DNA from: Crenothrix sp043729335
GTDB lineage: Bacteria; Pseudomonadota; Gammaproteobacteria; Methylococcales; Methylomonadaceae
DNA: 64,000 nucleotides
Assembly (NCBI RefSeq): GCF_043729335.1
Contig: NZ_JAYTLQ010000034.1
Coordinates: 1 to 64,000, forward strand
Direction: 5' to 3'
Part shown: in pieces, positions 1 to 7,903 of the stretch
How the letters are laid out: each line of letters opens with the position of its first letter
Numbering within the stretch: position 1 is the first letter of the stretch
Notes under the pieces: model-generated
Databases searched by the model: none
What the model was told of the DNA's origin: nothing
What the model saw: only the letters and a program-made list of their open reading frames with translations
Program-made: the position numbers and the translations under genes

Positions 1-624
1 GCCCTCCGTACTGCCAAACCAGGCAAACAGTTCGTTGCCAATATGGGTACAGTAGCCATTCTTTCCGTTATGCCGTGCCCCCGTGTCGTCCGCATGGACG
101 TACTGCGAAACTGATAGCCCCGCTTCCAGCAGCTGGTCTTTTTCGTCATGGAACACGTCCAGCCCATCGGTGATGAATTGGCTTAACCGGCCACTGGAAA
201 TGTCAACGCCCAAATCGTGCAGTTGTTTGAGCAGCAGTGGCCGGGTAACGTGTTGGTGATGGTATTGGTACAGGATAAAGCCAATCAGGTTCTTGCCAAA
301 ATGGCAGCCGCACAACCCATACGGCAATAGTTCGGAGGAATACGTCAGCTATTGCGTCAGGCGATAAGCCGTAGCAGCTTAACTTGGAGGCTTGTTCATA
401 TTCTTTGAAACTGCCATGTTTGCCACACAACCACAATAACCTGTTTCAGAAAAGCGGTGATTTCCTTTTCCGCAGTGAAACATCTGTCGGAAAACACCAT
501 CACTTTTGGTTGTGTAGCCACCATCTTTGGTGATGTGGTTATCCGTTGACTTGTGGTAGGGACAATCGGCTCTTGGGCAAAACAAATTTAACGGGGCGTT
601 CAGTTTAGCAGGTGTAAGATTCAT
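1..624 (-). pseudogene. Decayed transposase remnant (IS66-like part behind an IS1-like zinc-finger part)
   Basis: The reverse strand carries pieces of transposase in different frames. The 5' piece (624 to about 380) starts MNLTPAK and has a C-x4-C-type cluster (CPRADCPYH) as in short zinc-finger transposase N-termini, ending at a stop. A second frame holds CGKHGSFKEYEQ. A third frame, open from about 340 to the window edge, reads HFGKNLIGFILYQYHH, then DISSGRLSQF and VHADDTGARHNGKNGY, which resembles the central part of IS66-like transposases (DDTGARH-type motif). The frame changes and the missing C-terminus within the window argue for a dead element, though the element could continue beyond base 1. 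Family assignment is from memory and tentative. Confidence 0.6.
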
Positions 625-922
625 GACATGGTAGCAAAGTTTAGCCGCAGACTATGTCAAAAACACCTAAAAAAGCTACCTGCATTGATTTGCAGGGACT
701 ACCTAATGCACACTGTTATGACGTTATTGGAAAACTCAAAATCAAAGCGGTGTATTTATAAACACGGAAGACTAATCCACTACCTACAATAGCCGGGATG
801 AATATGTTAAATACGATTTCTTAAAAAACAATTGACCATAGTAGTCTAAATGCTATATTATAGGCAGCTATTCAAGAGCAACTTGAATTAGATTATCAAG
901 TTTTAGAGCAGCAGATGATAAT
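625..922. other. Intergenic stretch before the tRNA cluster
   Basis: About 300 bases of AT-rich sequence without a credible gene. Apart from the tRNA promoter near its right end, only a short palindrome (TGCATTGATTTGCA region, about 681-695) is visible. It may include the outer end of the neighbouring transposase remnant, but no clear terminal inverted repeat was found. Confidence 0.5.
832..861 (+). promoter_or_regulatory. Predicted sigma-70 promoter of the Pro-Arg-His tRNA cluster
   Basis: TTGACC (832-837) is followed by overlapping -10 candidates TATATT (854-859, 16-base spacer) and TATTAT (856-861, 18-base spacer). It lies about 60 bases before tRNA-Pro, the right place for a stable-RNA promoter. 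Predicted by eye only. Confidence 0.55.
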
Positions 923-999
923 CGGGGTGTAGCGCAGTTTGGTAGCGCGCCTGCTTTGGGAGCAGGATGTCGGGGGTTCGAATCCCTCCACCCCGACCA
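923..999 (+). tRNA. tRNA-Pro (anticodon TGG)
   Basis: Full cloverleaf: acceptor stem CGGGGTG pairs with CACCCCG, the anticodon stem-loop CCTGC-TTTGGGA-GCAGG gives anticodon TGG, the T-arm holds GGTTCGAATCC, and the 3' CCA is encoded. First gene of a three-tRNA cluster with very short spacers. Confidence 0.95.
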
Positions 1000-1005
1000 C
1001 ATTTT

Positions 1006-1082
1006 GCGCTTGTAGCTCAACCGGATAGAGCACCAGCCTTCTAAGCTGGGGGTCGCAGGTTCGAGTCCTGCCAAGCGCGCCA
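1006..1082 (+). tRNA. tRNA-Arg (anticodon TCT)
   Basis: Acceptor stem GCGCTTG pairs with CAAGCGC; the anticodon arm CCAGC-CTTCTAA-GCTGG gives TCT; T-loop GGTTCGAGTCC; discriminator G and encoded CCA. Six bases after tRNA-Pro, so almost certainly cotranscribed. Confidence 0.95.
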
Positions 1083-1102
1083 TTACTTGAAATACCCTTT
1101 AT

Positions 1103-1179
1103 GGTGAGCGTAGCTCAGTTGGTAGAGTCCAGGATTGTGATTCCTGTTGTCGCGGGTTCGAGCCCCGTCGTTCACCCCA
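1103..1179 (+). tRNA. tRNA-His (anticodon GTG)
   Basis: Acceptor GTGAGCG pairs with CGTTCAC (one G-T pair), preceded by the extra 5' G (G-1, base 1103) and with discriminator C, the identity features of bacterial tRNA-His. Anticodon loop TTGTGAT gives GTG. CCA is encoded. Last of the cluster. Confidence 0.95.
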
Positions 1180-1274
1180 TCAAATACAGCTGTTAACCAC
1201 ATCAACGGCTTTCTTACTGTTTATCTGTTTTGTAAATTCTGAATTTACACTAAATAGTGGTCATTTTGGCATTA

Positions 1275-1526
1275 TTAAAAGAATGCTTTTAGCATCAGAG
1301 ACAAAATACCCGCCAACATTAAGCCCATCATCCATTTTAGAACCGTTAGATCTGTGTAAATTGGAGACAACTTGTTATCGAATTTATTATCCAAGTACTC
1401 CTTGGTGACTAACGCGCCCTGCGCTTCCGCAATTACACGAATAACGGCCTCCGCTTGCTCCTGCTGAAATCCGGCGGCTTTTAGTTTATCAACAAGTTGC
1501 AGCGTATCAAAAGTTACAGTAGCCAT
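1275..1526 (-). CDS. Small coiled-coil membrane-anchored protein, DUF1640-like
   Basis: An 83-residue protein with an amphipathic, probably coiled-coil N-terminal half (MATVTFDTLQ... with AGFQQEQAEA and VIRVIAEAQG around residues 18-38) and one C-terminal transmembrane helix (about 65-82, WMMGLMLAGILSLMLKAFF). This layout matches DUF1640/CCDC90-like proteins common in Proteobacteria, whose function is unsettled. Start supported by the family-typical beginning; the ribosome binding site (AGGAAAATTTC before ATG) is moderate. It stands alone between the tRNA cluster and the channel gene. No function can be inferred beyond membrane association through the C-terminus. Confidence 0.6.
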   Translation of the reverse strand: MATVTFDTLQLVDKLKAAGFQQEQAEAVIRVIAEAQGALVTKEYLDNKFDNKLSPIYTDLTVLKWMMGLMLAGILSLMLKAFF

Positions 1527-1605
1527 GAAATTTTCCTATGCAGATGTCCACGCAAAGTCTAACACAGTATTAGTTTTGAAATAAGCCGCTAAAGACCATT
1601 GTGCC

Positions 1606-3594
1606 TTACTGGTTTGCCAAAACGATAATTTTATCCTCCGCAGCAAAATCAATCATTTTAGATTTAAGTGGATTGATGTTAATCCCATAGCACAGTGAAG
1701 CATCATTAACCTGATTAAGTAATCGATAGCCGATAGCTGTTTCATTTTTACGGCGTGCAGCTTCCATAACCGTGTAAAAACTGACGCTTTGGCCAGGGCA
1801 AATATAATCTTCAACCGGTTTCAAATAAATTTCTGCGCCATCGGCATCAAATAAATCACTGAAAACAGCTGCGAGTTGTTTGTTTTCAGAAATTTGCGTT
1901 AACAGTAATCCCACCAATTCATCACTGACAATAAAATCATCGGCTTTGGCTATTTCCGCCAGCGCCTGATTTCTGCTGTCCATCATTTCCGCCACAATAC
2001 TATAAGATTCACCTTTATTGGTTTCAATGTCGCGCAGGTGCAGCAAAGTTAGCAATGTTTTAGAATCGGCTTCCTGCATGCTTAAGTTGTCGCTGTAACA
2101 CAGCAATATAATGTGGGCGTAGGAGGTTAGGTTAAGTGACTCAAGAAATACCCGGTCTGTAGTATTGCCCAAAATAAAATTAATACGCAGGTTTTTAAGC
2201 TCTGTTATCAGCGTGTTAACTATAGCTTCGGTACTGGCTAATTCTGAAACAATCGTTAATTGTGAATCCGGTGCAGCATAATGATCCATCTCACGCACAC
2301 TGATTTCGGCTCTGTGATTCCAGCCTAAAATAATGTCGCGTTCTTGGGCTATGGAATGAGGTAACTTGCTGCTAATGGCTGAGATGGCAACATTGGGCGT
2401 ACCCGATATCTGGATTTTATCGTCATCGGCGGCAATGCAGATCAGCGCGTCATCGAGGTCAATAGTTGTCGCCATATCGGGATTAAGATGTGTTACACCA
2501 TTTTTTTGCAAACCAATTAACGCCGAATGTGCAAAGCTGGCTAACGCATCGCCATAAGTTTTGCCAACTAACGTGGGTTCCTGTTTGAAATAAATTTCGT
2601 CACCGGAAAAATTCAACAGCTCTTTATAGACGCTGCTTAAACCCACTTGTCTGGAGGTTTGCACGGTTATTTTGGCGATTAAATCATCGGGTATCACCAG
2701 TTCGATTTCATCTTTGCCTATCATTTTGGCGACAGCAATGTTTCTAGCATCACGCAATTCAGCGACGATATGATATTTTTCCGCGCGGCGATTAGGGTGA
2801 TTGGTAATGGCCAGAATCATCTTTATAACCTGGGCATCTGGGTCTGCATAGCCTTCTGGGGACAAAATAATAATCGATTTAGTGGATTGCGGGTTGACGA
2901 CATCCAACGCCGCTAAATCGATAGGGCTACCAGAGCGGCAGATTACTTTAGTGCGGCCGGTATCCGCCACATGGGAACGGATTTCATCTTCCATAACCGT
3001 CTTTTCCTGATCGGCCAAGACGACGATACGTGGCTTTTTAACATTGGCATTTGCAATAGCCAACTCGGAAATAATCAGGAATAAGCGTGATGACCAGCCT
3101 AAAATCAGGGTATGGTTTTGCTCGCAGACCAGCGAATGACCTTTACGTAATTCTTCCAGTTTACTTTCCAGTCCGGTAGACAAAATACTGATTAAGCTAC
3201 CGACAATAAACAACCCGGCTAGTGTGATTACCAATCCCCACAAGCGAAATTCCCAGCCGTTACCATTATCATCAGCCGCATCGCCGCCGACTGTGCCCGC
3301 ATCCAGTGAACGCATGAGGGTTTGCCATGCAGCTTCGGGGAAGGAGTAGGCATCGGCAGTATTATCAGATGCTACAGCATTGTTAGGGAGTGCGTCGTCT
3401 GTAGGTATGGTGTTGCTTATAGATTGAGGCGTATCGCTAGCCGGTTGCCAGTTGTTGATGACCAATATCGATGAGGCTATCAATATAATGCATAAGGTAA
3501 TCAGCGCCAGCCAGCCTATAAGTGAGGCTGTGCCACCTGATAAGCTATTATCAAAGTAATAACGCAGTTTTTGGGAGAGTGTTATTTTGCGCAT
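1606..3594 (-). CDS. CASTOR/POLLUX-related ion channel with RCK (TrkA-N) domains
   Basis: A 662-residue membrane protein. Transmembrane helix 1 is at about residues 20-46 (WLALITLCIILIASSILVI), a long Ser/Asp-rich loop leads to a probable pore helix (AAWQTLMRSLDAGTVGGD, about 88-105), and helix 2 follows (about 117-138). The cytoplasmic remainder contains two Rossmann-like RCK modules: one begins HTLILGWSSRL (about 162), the second RDIILGWNHRA (about 420); each opens with the ILGW signature of the CASTOR/POLLUX family rather than the GxGxxG of TrkA. Such proteins are thought to be nucleotide- or Ca-regulated cation channels; plant members act at the nuclear envelope, bacterial roles are poorly known. 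Single gene, not in an obvious operon. The ion carried cannot be judged. Confidence 0.8.
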   Translation of the reverse strand: MRKITLSQKLRYYFDNSLSGGTASLIGWLALITLCIILIASSILVINNWQPASDTPQSISNTIPTDDALPNNAVASDNTADAYSFPEAAWQTLMRSLDAGTVGGDAADDNGNGWEFRLWGLVITLAGLFIVGSLISILSTGLESKLEELRKGHSLVCEQNHTLILGWSSRLFLIISELAIANANVKKPRIVVLADQEKTVMEDEIRSHVADTGRTKVICRSGSPIDLAALDVVNPQSTKSIIILSPEGYADPDAQVIKMILAITNHPNRRAEKYHIVAELRDARNIAVAKMIGKDEIELVIPDDLIAKITVQTSRQVGLSSVYKELLNFSGDEIYFKQEPTLVGKTYGDALASFAHSALIGLQKNGVTHLNPDMATTIDLDDALICIAADDDKIQISGTPNVAISAISSKLPHSIAQERDIILGWNHRAEISVREMDHYAAPDSQLTIVSELASTEAIVNTLITELKNLRINFILGNTTDRVFLESLNLTSYAHIILLCYSDNLSMQEADSKTLLTLLHLRDIETNKGESYSIVAEMMDSRNQALAEIAKADDFIVSDELVGLLLTQISENKQLAAVFSDLFDADGAEIYLKPVEDYICPGQSVSFYTVMEAARRKNETAIGYRLLNQVNDASLCYGININPLKSKMIDFAAEDKIIVLANQ

Positions 3595-3676
3595 AAACGC
3601 CCTATTGATTAAATGGCCTTGTTAGCGGGTCAATTACATACAGAAGCTAAGCCAACAATGAAGACAAACCGATTTT

Positions 3677-3970
3677 TCATAACGCGACAGCTTCTTGCAG
3701 TACTTGCTGACGTAAGTATTTATTTAATGCCCGTTCGCTGACTATATCAACCTTACGCCCCAGTGTTGTGGATAATTCATCAATAAGCCCCACCTGATCT
3801 AATAGTGTTGAACCGGGCAAAAAATCGACTAACAAATCAATGTCACTGTCTTCGTGTTCTTCTCCACGCACTACAGAACCAAATACACGAATGTTGGCTG
3901 CATGGTAATGGCGGGCAATCTCTATAATAGAGACTTTTTGTTGCTGTAATATTTCGTATTGTGAAATCAA
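3677..3970 (-). CDS. Minimal nucleotidyltransferase (MNT domain, MntA-type)
   Basis: A 97-residue protein with the nucleotidyltransferase signature GSVVRGEEHEDSDIDLLV (about residues 31-48): the Gly-Ser turn and the two metal-binding Asp of S-D-I-D. Proteins of this kind usually act as antitoxins that AMPylate a HEPN-domain toxin (MntA/HepT). Here no HEPN gene lies next to it on either side, so it looks like an orphan half. The start is uncertain: TTG at 3970 is used because no ATG exists upstream in frame, and the frame stays open for about 16 more codons. A short out-of-frame peptide sits just upstream (MVSHLTFIEYIRN..., about 4000-4065), of unknown meaning. Confidence 0.75.
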   Translation of the reverse strand: MISQYEILQQQKVSIIEIARHYHAANIRVFGSVVRGEEHEDSDIDLLVDFLPGSTLLDQVGLIDELSTTLGRKVDIVSERALNKYLRQQVLQEAVAL

Positions 3971-4183
3971 TTGAGCATCTCTGATGGCAATTAAAATATC
4001 TTTGTTAATTTTATGTCGCTGGCTTGGTTACGAATGTATTCAATAAAGGTTAAGTGTGAGACCATTTTTATTCTACTTGGTAAGGCGGCAGTGAGTAGTT
4101 AAAGGGTCTACTTCAGGATAAAAATAACCGTTCAGATTTTCATTGGGTAGCCTTAGATAATCTGACCCTTCTTTAGGGAGGCT

Positions 4184-5314
4184 CTAGTAGAGTGTATTCC
4201 CCGCCATTAGTTGCCATAGTGTATTCCTCTCCAACTCTCTGCCTTTATGAGTGACTCTTCCGAAAGTGTCATCGATAACACGTTGGTCATCTTTATAAAC
4301 ATGCACATGAATCCCTTTTTCTTGAGGTCGATCTGCAGTCCACAAAACAGCAGGAGTTGAAGACCAGATATCAAAATCGAGTCCTGCATATTCGTCTAGG
4401 TTTAGAGCCCGTTGTGGAACTATATAGCTGTTACTATTATTGAATTGGTCATGCAAGGGTTTTAAGGGAGTGGAAACAATCTTCCCATCACTCCATATGC
4501 TGTCATTGCCGCAGTTTCCGCAGAAGTGTTTGGCGTGAGGTGTAATGGCAAAGTTGCCCAGATCCAAGTGTGGATAACCACATTTTTTGCAGGTCACGCA
4601 GCCCATTGTGCGACCTTCCTCAAGAGATTTAACAAACTCAAATGCCGCCGGGGGCGTGATCTGGATCTGAGTAATCTCGACACTTGAAAAAAGACCAAGA
4701 CCCTGATTGTACGAACAAACTATGGCATCAAAATCCATATCCAATGATTTCTTGTCTCTAGCAGAAAAACGCTTGTGAACATGAATTTTAGGAGGGCGTG
4801 GCTGAATAGGTTTGCTAGACATCGCCGGAGGAAGGGAGCACCAAACACCGATTTGTTCAAAGTCGTTGAAATCAATAACAAGCGGATCCACCACGTAGCT
4901 CATGACCATGAGGTGATTGCTGCAGGTAACTTCACCGGATGGTGGGACTGCCGCTAGATCAGCTTTTACACCCCAGTGAATTTGATGTGTCTTGCAGTAC
5001 CATCGGTTGGCACCGTTTCTGAACTTGCCGCAAGGGACAATATGGCAAGGAAGAACTGCATTATCACCTGCTTTGCTAGCGAAACTGCCGAAGACTTCCT
5101 CCGAATGCACGGCGATATTGCCTATAGTACGCCCTGGAGCCCAGCAGATCGCCGATGCAGCTGAGTATTGCTCAAGCACAACTTCAAGTTGACCTTCATT
5201 GCAGTGCTTGCGTATGAAGTCTTTTTTGGCCATTCCGGTGCCAGGGTCAGACCATTCACATTCCCAGACTTCCACTTCTCCTGTTTCTGGGTTCAGCTTT
5301 CTTGAGTAGAACAT
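4184..5314 (-). CDS. Unrecognised 376-residue Cys-rich protein with a zinc-ribbon
   Basis: I do not recognise this family. Visible features: a C-terminal-half zinc-ribbon pattern C242-x2-C245 ... C265-x2-C268; a second possible metal cluster C90, C95, C107, H110, C131, H134 (PCHIVPCGKF, WYCKTHQIHW); and a short internal similarity, KIHVHKRF (about 176-183) and GIHVHVYKDD (about 334-343), that may mark duplicated beta units. No signal peptide or membrane segment. The start is supported by AAGGA seven bases before ATG. It lies 27 bases after the HEAT-like gene on the same strand, so the two probably form a transcription unit. No catalytic motif of a known nuclease, protease or transferase is evident; I assign no function. 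Expressed protein likely, function unknown. Confidence 0.7.
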   Translation of the reverse strand: MFYSRKLNPETGEVEVWECEWSDPGTGMAKKDFIRKHCNEGQLEVVLEQYSAASAICWAPGRTIGNIAVHSEEVFGSFASKAGDNAVLPCHIVPCGKFRNGANRWYCKTHQIHWGVKADLAAVPPSGEVTCSNHLMVMSYVVDPLVIDFNDFEQIGVWCSLPPAMSSKPIQPRPPKIHVHKRFSARDKKSLDMDFDAIVCSYNQGLGLFSSVEITQIQITPPAAFEFVKSLEEGRTMGCVTCKKCGYPHLDLGNFAITPHAKHFCGNCGNDSIWSDGKIVSTPLKPLHDQFNNSNSYIVPQRALNLDEYAGLDFDIWSSTPAVLWTADRPQEKGIHVHVYKDDQRVIDDTFGRVTHKGRELERNTLWQLMAGNTLY

Positions 5315-5341
5315 TCTCGAATCCTTAATGTGAGCGTAAAG

Positions 5342-5776
5342 TTATGCTGTTCTTTTTGGCTGACATGACAGAACATTTTTAACCCACTTATTGAAACCGG
5401 CTCCCTTCTCATACTGGTAAATGTCGAAGTATTCTGGATACGACTCTTTGAATTTTCCATTAAACTCGACCTCAGAATATTCTCCATCTATAGATCTCAA
5501 AACTATTTCGAGCTTCTTGTTGATGTCTTTGACTAAGTGACCTTTTGGCTTTCTGGGCAGTTTGACATTCTCACCGAACGCTTGCAATTTGAGAAATGCC
5601 AGCTTTTGAACTGCATGCACCTTGTCGTGAATCATTAAGCGCCAAAGAATATCTGTAGACTGCTGGCATTTGAAATTTCCGAGTCCCTCTACCGCATTTA
5701 GGCGATTTTTGTAATTTGTTCGATCAGACGCCTGTTTTTTTAACGTTTCAATGTTCTCTGGTGTGTGATTTTCCAT
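5342..5776 (-). CDS. Small helical, HEAT-like protein of unknown function
   Basis: A 144-residue, highly charged alpha-helical protein. The first half reads like one or two HEAT-type repeats (residues about 20-65: RLNAVEGLGNF, STDILWRLMIHD, AVQKLAFLKLQAFGE). The second half (about 75-135) is a compact region with KGHLVKDINKK and a C-terminal YEKGAGFNKWVKNVL. The start at 5776 is preferred over an upstream in-frame ATG at 5809 because AAAAGGAC lies six bases before it. It is the upstream gene of a pair with the zinc-ribbon protein. HEAT-like repeats suggest protein-protein binding, possibly of its neighbour; that is inference. No relatives are recognised with confidence. Confidence 0.6.
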   Translation of the reverse strand: MENHTPENIETLKKQASDRTNYKNRLNAVEGLGNFKCQQSTDILWRLMIHDKVHAVQKLAFLKLQAFGENVKLPRKPKGHLVKDINKKLEIVLRSIDGEYSEVEFNGKFKESYPEYFDIYQYEKGAGFNKWVKNVLSCQPKRTA

Positions 5777-5875
5777 GATTGTCCTTTTGGTGGTGTTGTG
5801 GAGCGGCATAACTTAGTATTATTAGGTGGGAATAGCGACGCAAAATATTACGTCGCCACATCGTAACCTAAACCA

Positions 5876-6694
5876 TCAATCCCTCAGCAACTCATTAATG
5901 CCGGTTTTACTCCGAGTTTTTTCATCGACTTGCTTGATGATAACTGCACAATACAAGCTGTATTTACCATCCGCTGACGGCAAGTTGCCAGACACCACCA
6001 CAGAACCTGCTGGAATACGGCCAAAGCTGACTTCGCCAGTCATGCGGTTATAGATTTTAGTGCTTTGGCCGATATATACGCCCATAGAAATCACGCAGCC
6101 ATCTTCAACAATTACACCTTCAACCACTTCTGAACGCGCACCGATAAAGCAGTTGTCACCAATAATAGTTGGGTTGGCTTGCAAAGGTTCTAGCACACCG
6201 CCAATACCTACACCGCCAGATAAATGCACATTTTTACCGATTTGCGCACATGAGCCCACCGTTACCCAGGTATCCACCATGGTGCCGCTATCAACATACG
6301 CGCCAATGTTAATGTAAGACGGCATTAAAATCGCCCCAGAAGCGATATAAGAACCACGACGCGCTACGGCATTCGGCACTACGCGCACACCGGCTTTAGC
6401 AAAATCTTCTTCTGAATAGTTGGAGAATTTGCATTCTACTTTGTCGTAATAACGGGTATTGCCGCCGTCCATCATGCGGTTTTCGTTGATACGGAATGAT
6501 AATAACACTGCTTTTTTCAGCCATTGGTGCGTAACCCATTCGCCGTCGATTTTTTCGGCAACGCGGGCAGCACCGCTGTCCAGTAAACCAATCACTTCGT
6601 TGACGGCAGCGCGTATTTCAGCAGAAACGTTGGCGGGCGTAATGTCGGTACGTTGTTCAAAAGCGCTTTCTATAATACTTTTCGTGTCGGTCAT
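5876..6694 (-). CDS. dapD: 2,3,4,5-tetrahydropyridine-2,6-dicarboxylate N-succinyltransferase
   Basis: DapD transfers succinyl from succinyl-CoA to tetrahydrodipicolinate in the succinylase branch of diaminopimelate/lysine synthesis, feeding cell-wall cross-links. The 272-residue length equals the enterobacterial enzyme. An N-terminal helical domain is followed by a left-handed beta-helix of hexapeptide repeats (about 100-235; e.g. YINIGAYVDSGTMVDTW, SGGVGIGGVLEP, IGDNCFIGARSEVVEG), and the typical GRIPAGSVVVSGNLP near the end. It starts six bases after the dapC stop, forming a dapC-dapD operon. A GCGACG/CGTCGC hairpin lies just downstream (5835-5856) but lacks a T-run. Cytoplasmic trimer by family knowledge. 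Confidence 0.96.
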   Translation of the reverse strand: MTDTKSIIESAFEQRTDITPANVSAEIRAAVNEVIGLLDSGAARVAEKIDGEWVTHQWLKKAVLLSFRINENRMMDGGNTRYYDKVECKFSNYSEEDFAKAGVRVVPNAVARRGSYIASGAILMPSYINIGAYVDSGTMVDTWVTVGSCAQIGKNVHLSGGVGIGGVLEPLQANPTIIGDNCFIGARSEVVEGVIVEDGCVISMGVYIGQSTKIYNRMTGEVSFGRIPAGSVVVSGNLPSADGKYSLYCAVIIKQVDEKTRSKTGINELLRD

Positions 6695-6700
6695 ATTTTT

Positions 6701-7900
6701 TTATTTTAAGGTGGTAAGGAAGTTGTGAATTCGGTTGGCGGCTTTGATGCATTCGCTTAACGGTGCAACCAGGGCAATTCTGACATGGTTTGCGCCGGGA
6801 TTGATACCCTCAAACGGGCGGGATAAATAACTGCCCGGTAATACGGTAATATTTTCTTGCGCGAACAGTTGCTGGGCAAAGTCGGTATCGCTAATAGGCG
6901 TTTTTAGCCAGACATAGAAGCTTGCGGGTGGCTTGTGTATCTCGCAGATATTTTCAAGAATGCTGATGAAAGCGGTAAATTTTTCACGGTATAAGTCCCG
7001 ATTTTCTTGTACATGGGTTTCATCCCCCCAGGCCTTAATACTGGCATATTGCGTGGGTAAAGGCATAGCGCAGCCTTGATAGGTGCGGTACTGAAAATAC
7101 GCTTTTAAGATGTCTGCATCCCCCGCGACAAACCCCGAACGCAAGCCAGGGACGTTAGAGCGTTTGGATAAGCTATGAAACACTACGCAGCGTTTGAAAT
7201 CGGTATTGCCCATAGCATAAGCACTTTGCAGCAAGCCAATAGGTGGATTGTTTTCGTCATCATACAGTTCGCTGTAGCATTCATCGGATGCAATAATAAA
7301 ATCATATTTTTCCGCCAAACCTATCAGTTTCTCCTGTTCGCTTTGGCTGATGACAGCGCCACTGGGATTGCCCGGCGAGCAGATATAAATCAGTTGGCAG
7401 CGTTGCCAGATATGTTCAGGAACGCTATCAAAATCCGGTAAATAACCGGAATCTTCCAGGGTATTTAAAAAATACGGCTCAGCACCGGCCAGTAACGTCG
7501 CACCTTCATAAATCTGGTAGAAGGGGTTAGGCATGATGACTACCGGTTTGTCGGTCGGGTCAACAATACACTGGGCGAAAGAAAACAATGCCTCACGCGT
7601 TCCGCTGACTGGCAGGATATGTGTGTCGCTGTCGATAAATTCAGCAGGAATCTTGAAGCGGATACTTAACCAATCGGCAATGCTAGCGCGTAGTTCCGGT
7701 ATGCCCTTCGTGGTTGGGTAAATTCCCAGGCCTTGGCTGTGCTGTGCCAAAGCGGCTTTAATAAAATCCGGTGTCGGATGCGTGGGTTCGCCTATGGATA
7801 ATGCGATGTGGGTTTTATCAGCGGGTGGTGTTATACCGTGCTTAAGCTGCGCCAGCTTTTCAAAGGGATAGGGGTGTAAATGCGTTAGATTAGGTGTCAT
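6701..7900 (-). CDS. dapC: Succinyldiaminopimelate transaminase
   Basis: Fold-type I PLP aminotransferase of 399 residues that makes N-succinyl-LL-2,6-diaminopimelate from the keto intermediate with glutamate as donor. Visible: SPGNPSG (175-181), the PLP-lysine K246 in SLSKRSN, and the C-terminal NHVRIAL with the substrate-carboxylate Arg. The assignment as DapC rather than another aspartate-type aminotransferase rests on its immediate position before dapD and on the opening LHPYPFEKL typical of this subfamily. Three bases separate it from the M48 protease stop, so all three genes may share a transcript. Confidence 0.92.
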   Translation of the reverse strand: MTPNLTHLHPYPFEKLAQLKHGITPPADKTHIALSIGEPTHPTPDFIKAALAQHSQGLGIYPTTKGIPELRASIADWLSIRFKIPAEFIDSDTHILPVSGTREALFSFAQCIVDPTDKPVVIMPNPFYQIYEGATLLAGAEPYFLNTLEDSGYLPDFDSVPEHIWQRCQLIYICSPGNPSGAVISQSEQEKLIGLAEKYDFIIASDECYSELYDDENNPPIGLLQSAYAMGNTDFKRCVVFHSLSKRSNVPGLRSGFVAGDADILKAYFQYRTYQGCAMPLPTQYASIKAWGDETHVQENRDLYREKFTAFISILENICEIHKPPASFYVWLKTPISDTDFAQQLFAQENITVLPGSYLSRPFEGINPGANHVRIALVAPLSECIKAANRIHNFLTTLK

Positions 7901-7903
7901 GCG

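Noticed and set aside
868..1083. A 71-codon reverse-strand frame reading MARLAGLEPATPSLEGW...
   Set aside because: It is antisense to tRNA-Pro and tRNA-Arg; the GLEPATPS-type peptide is the known artefact of translating tRNA genes backwards.
5835..5856. GCGACG/CGTCGC hairpin after dapD as a terminator
   Set aside because: Stem of six base pairs without a T-run on the relevant strand.
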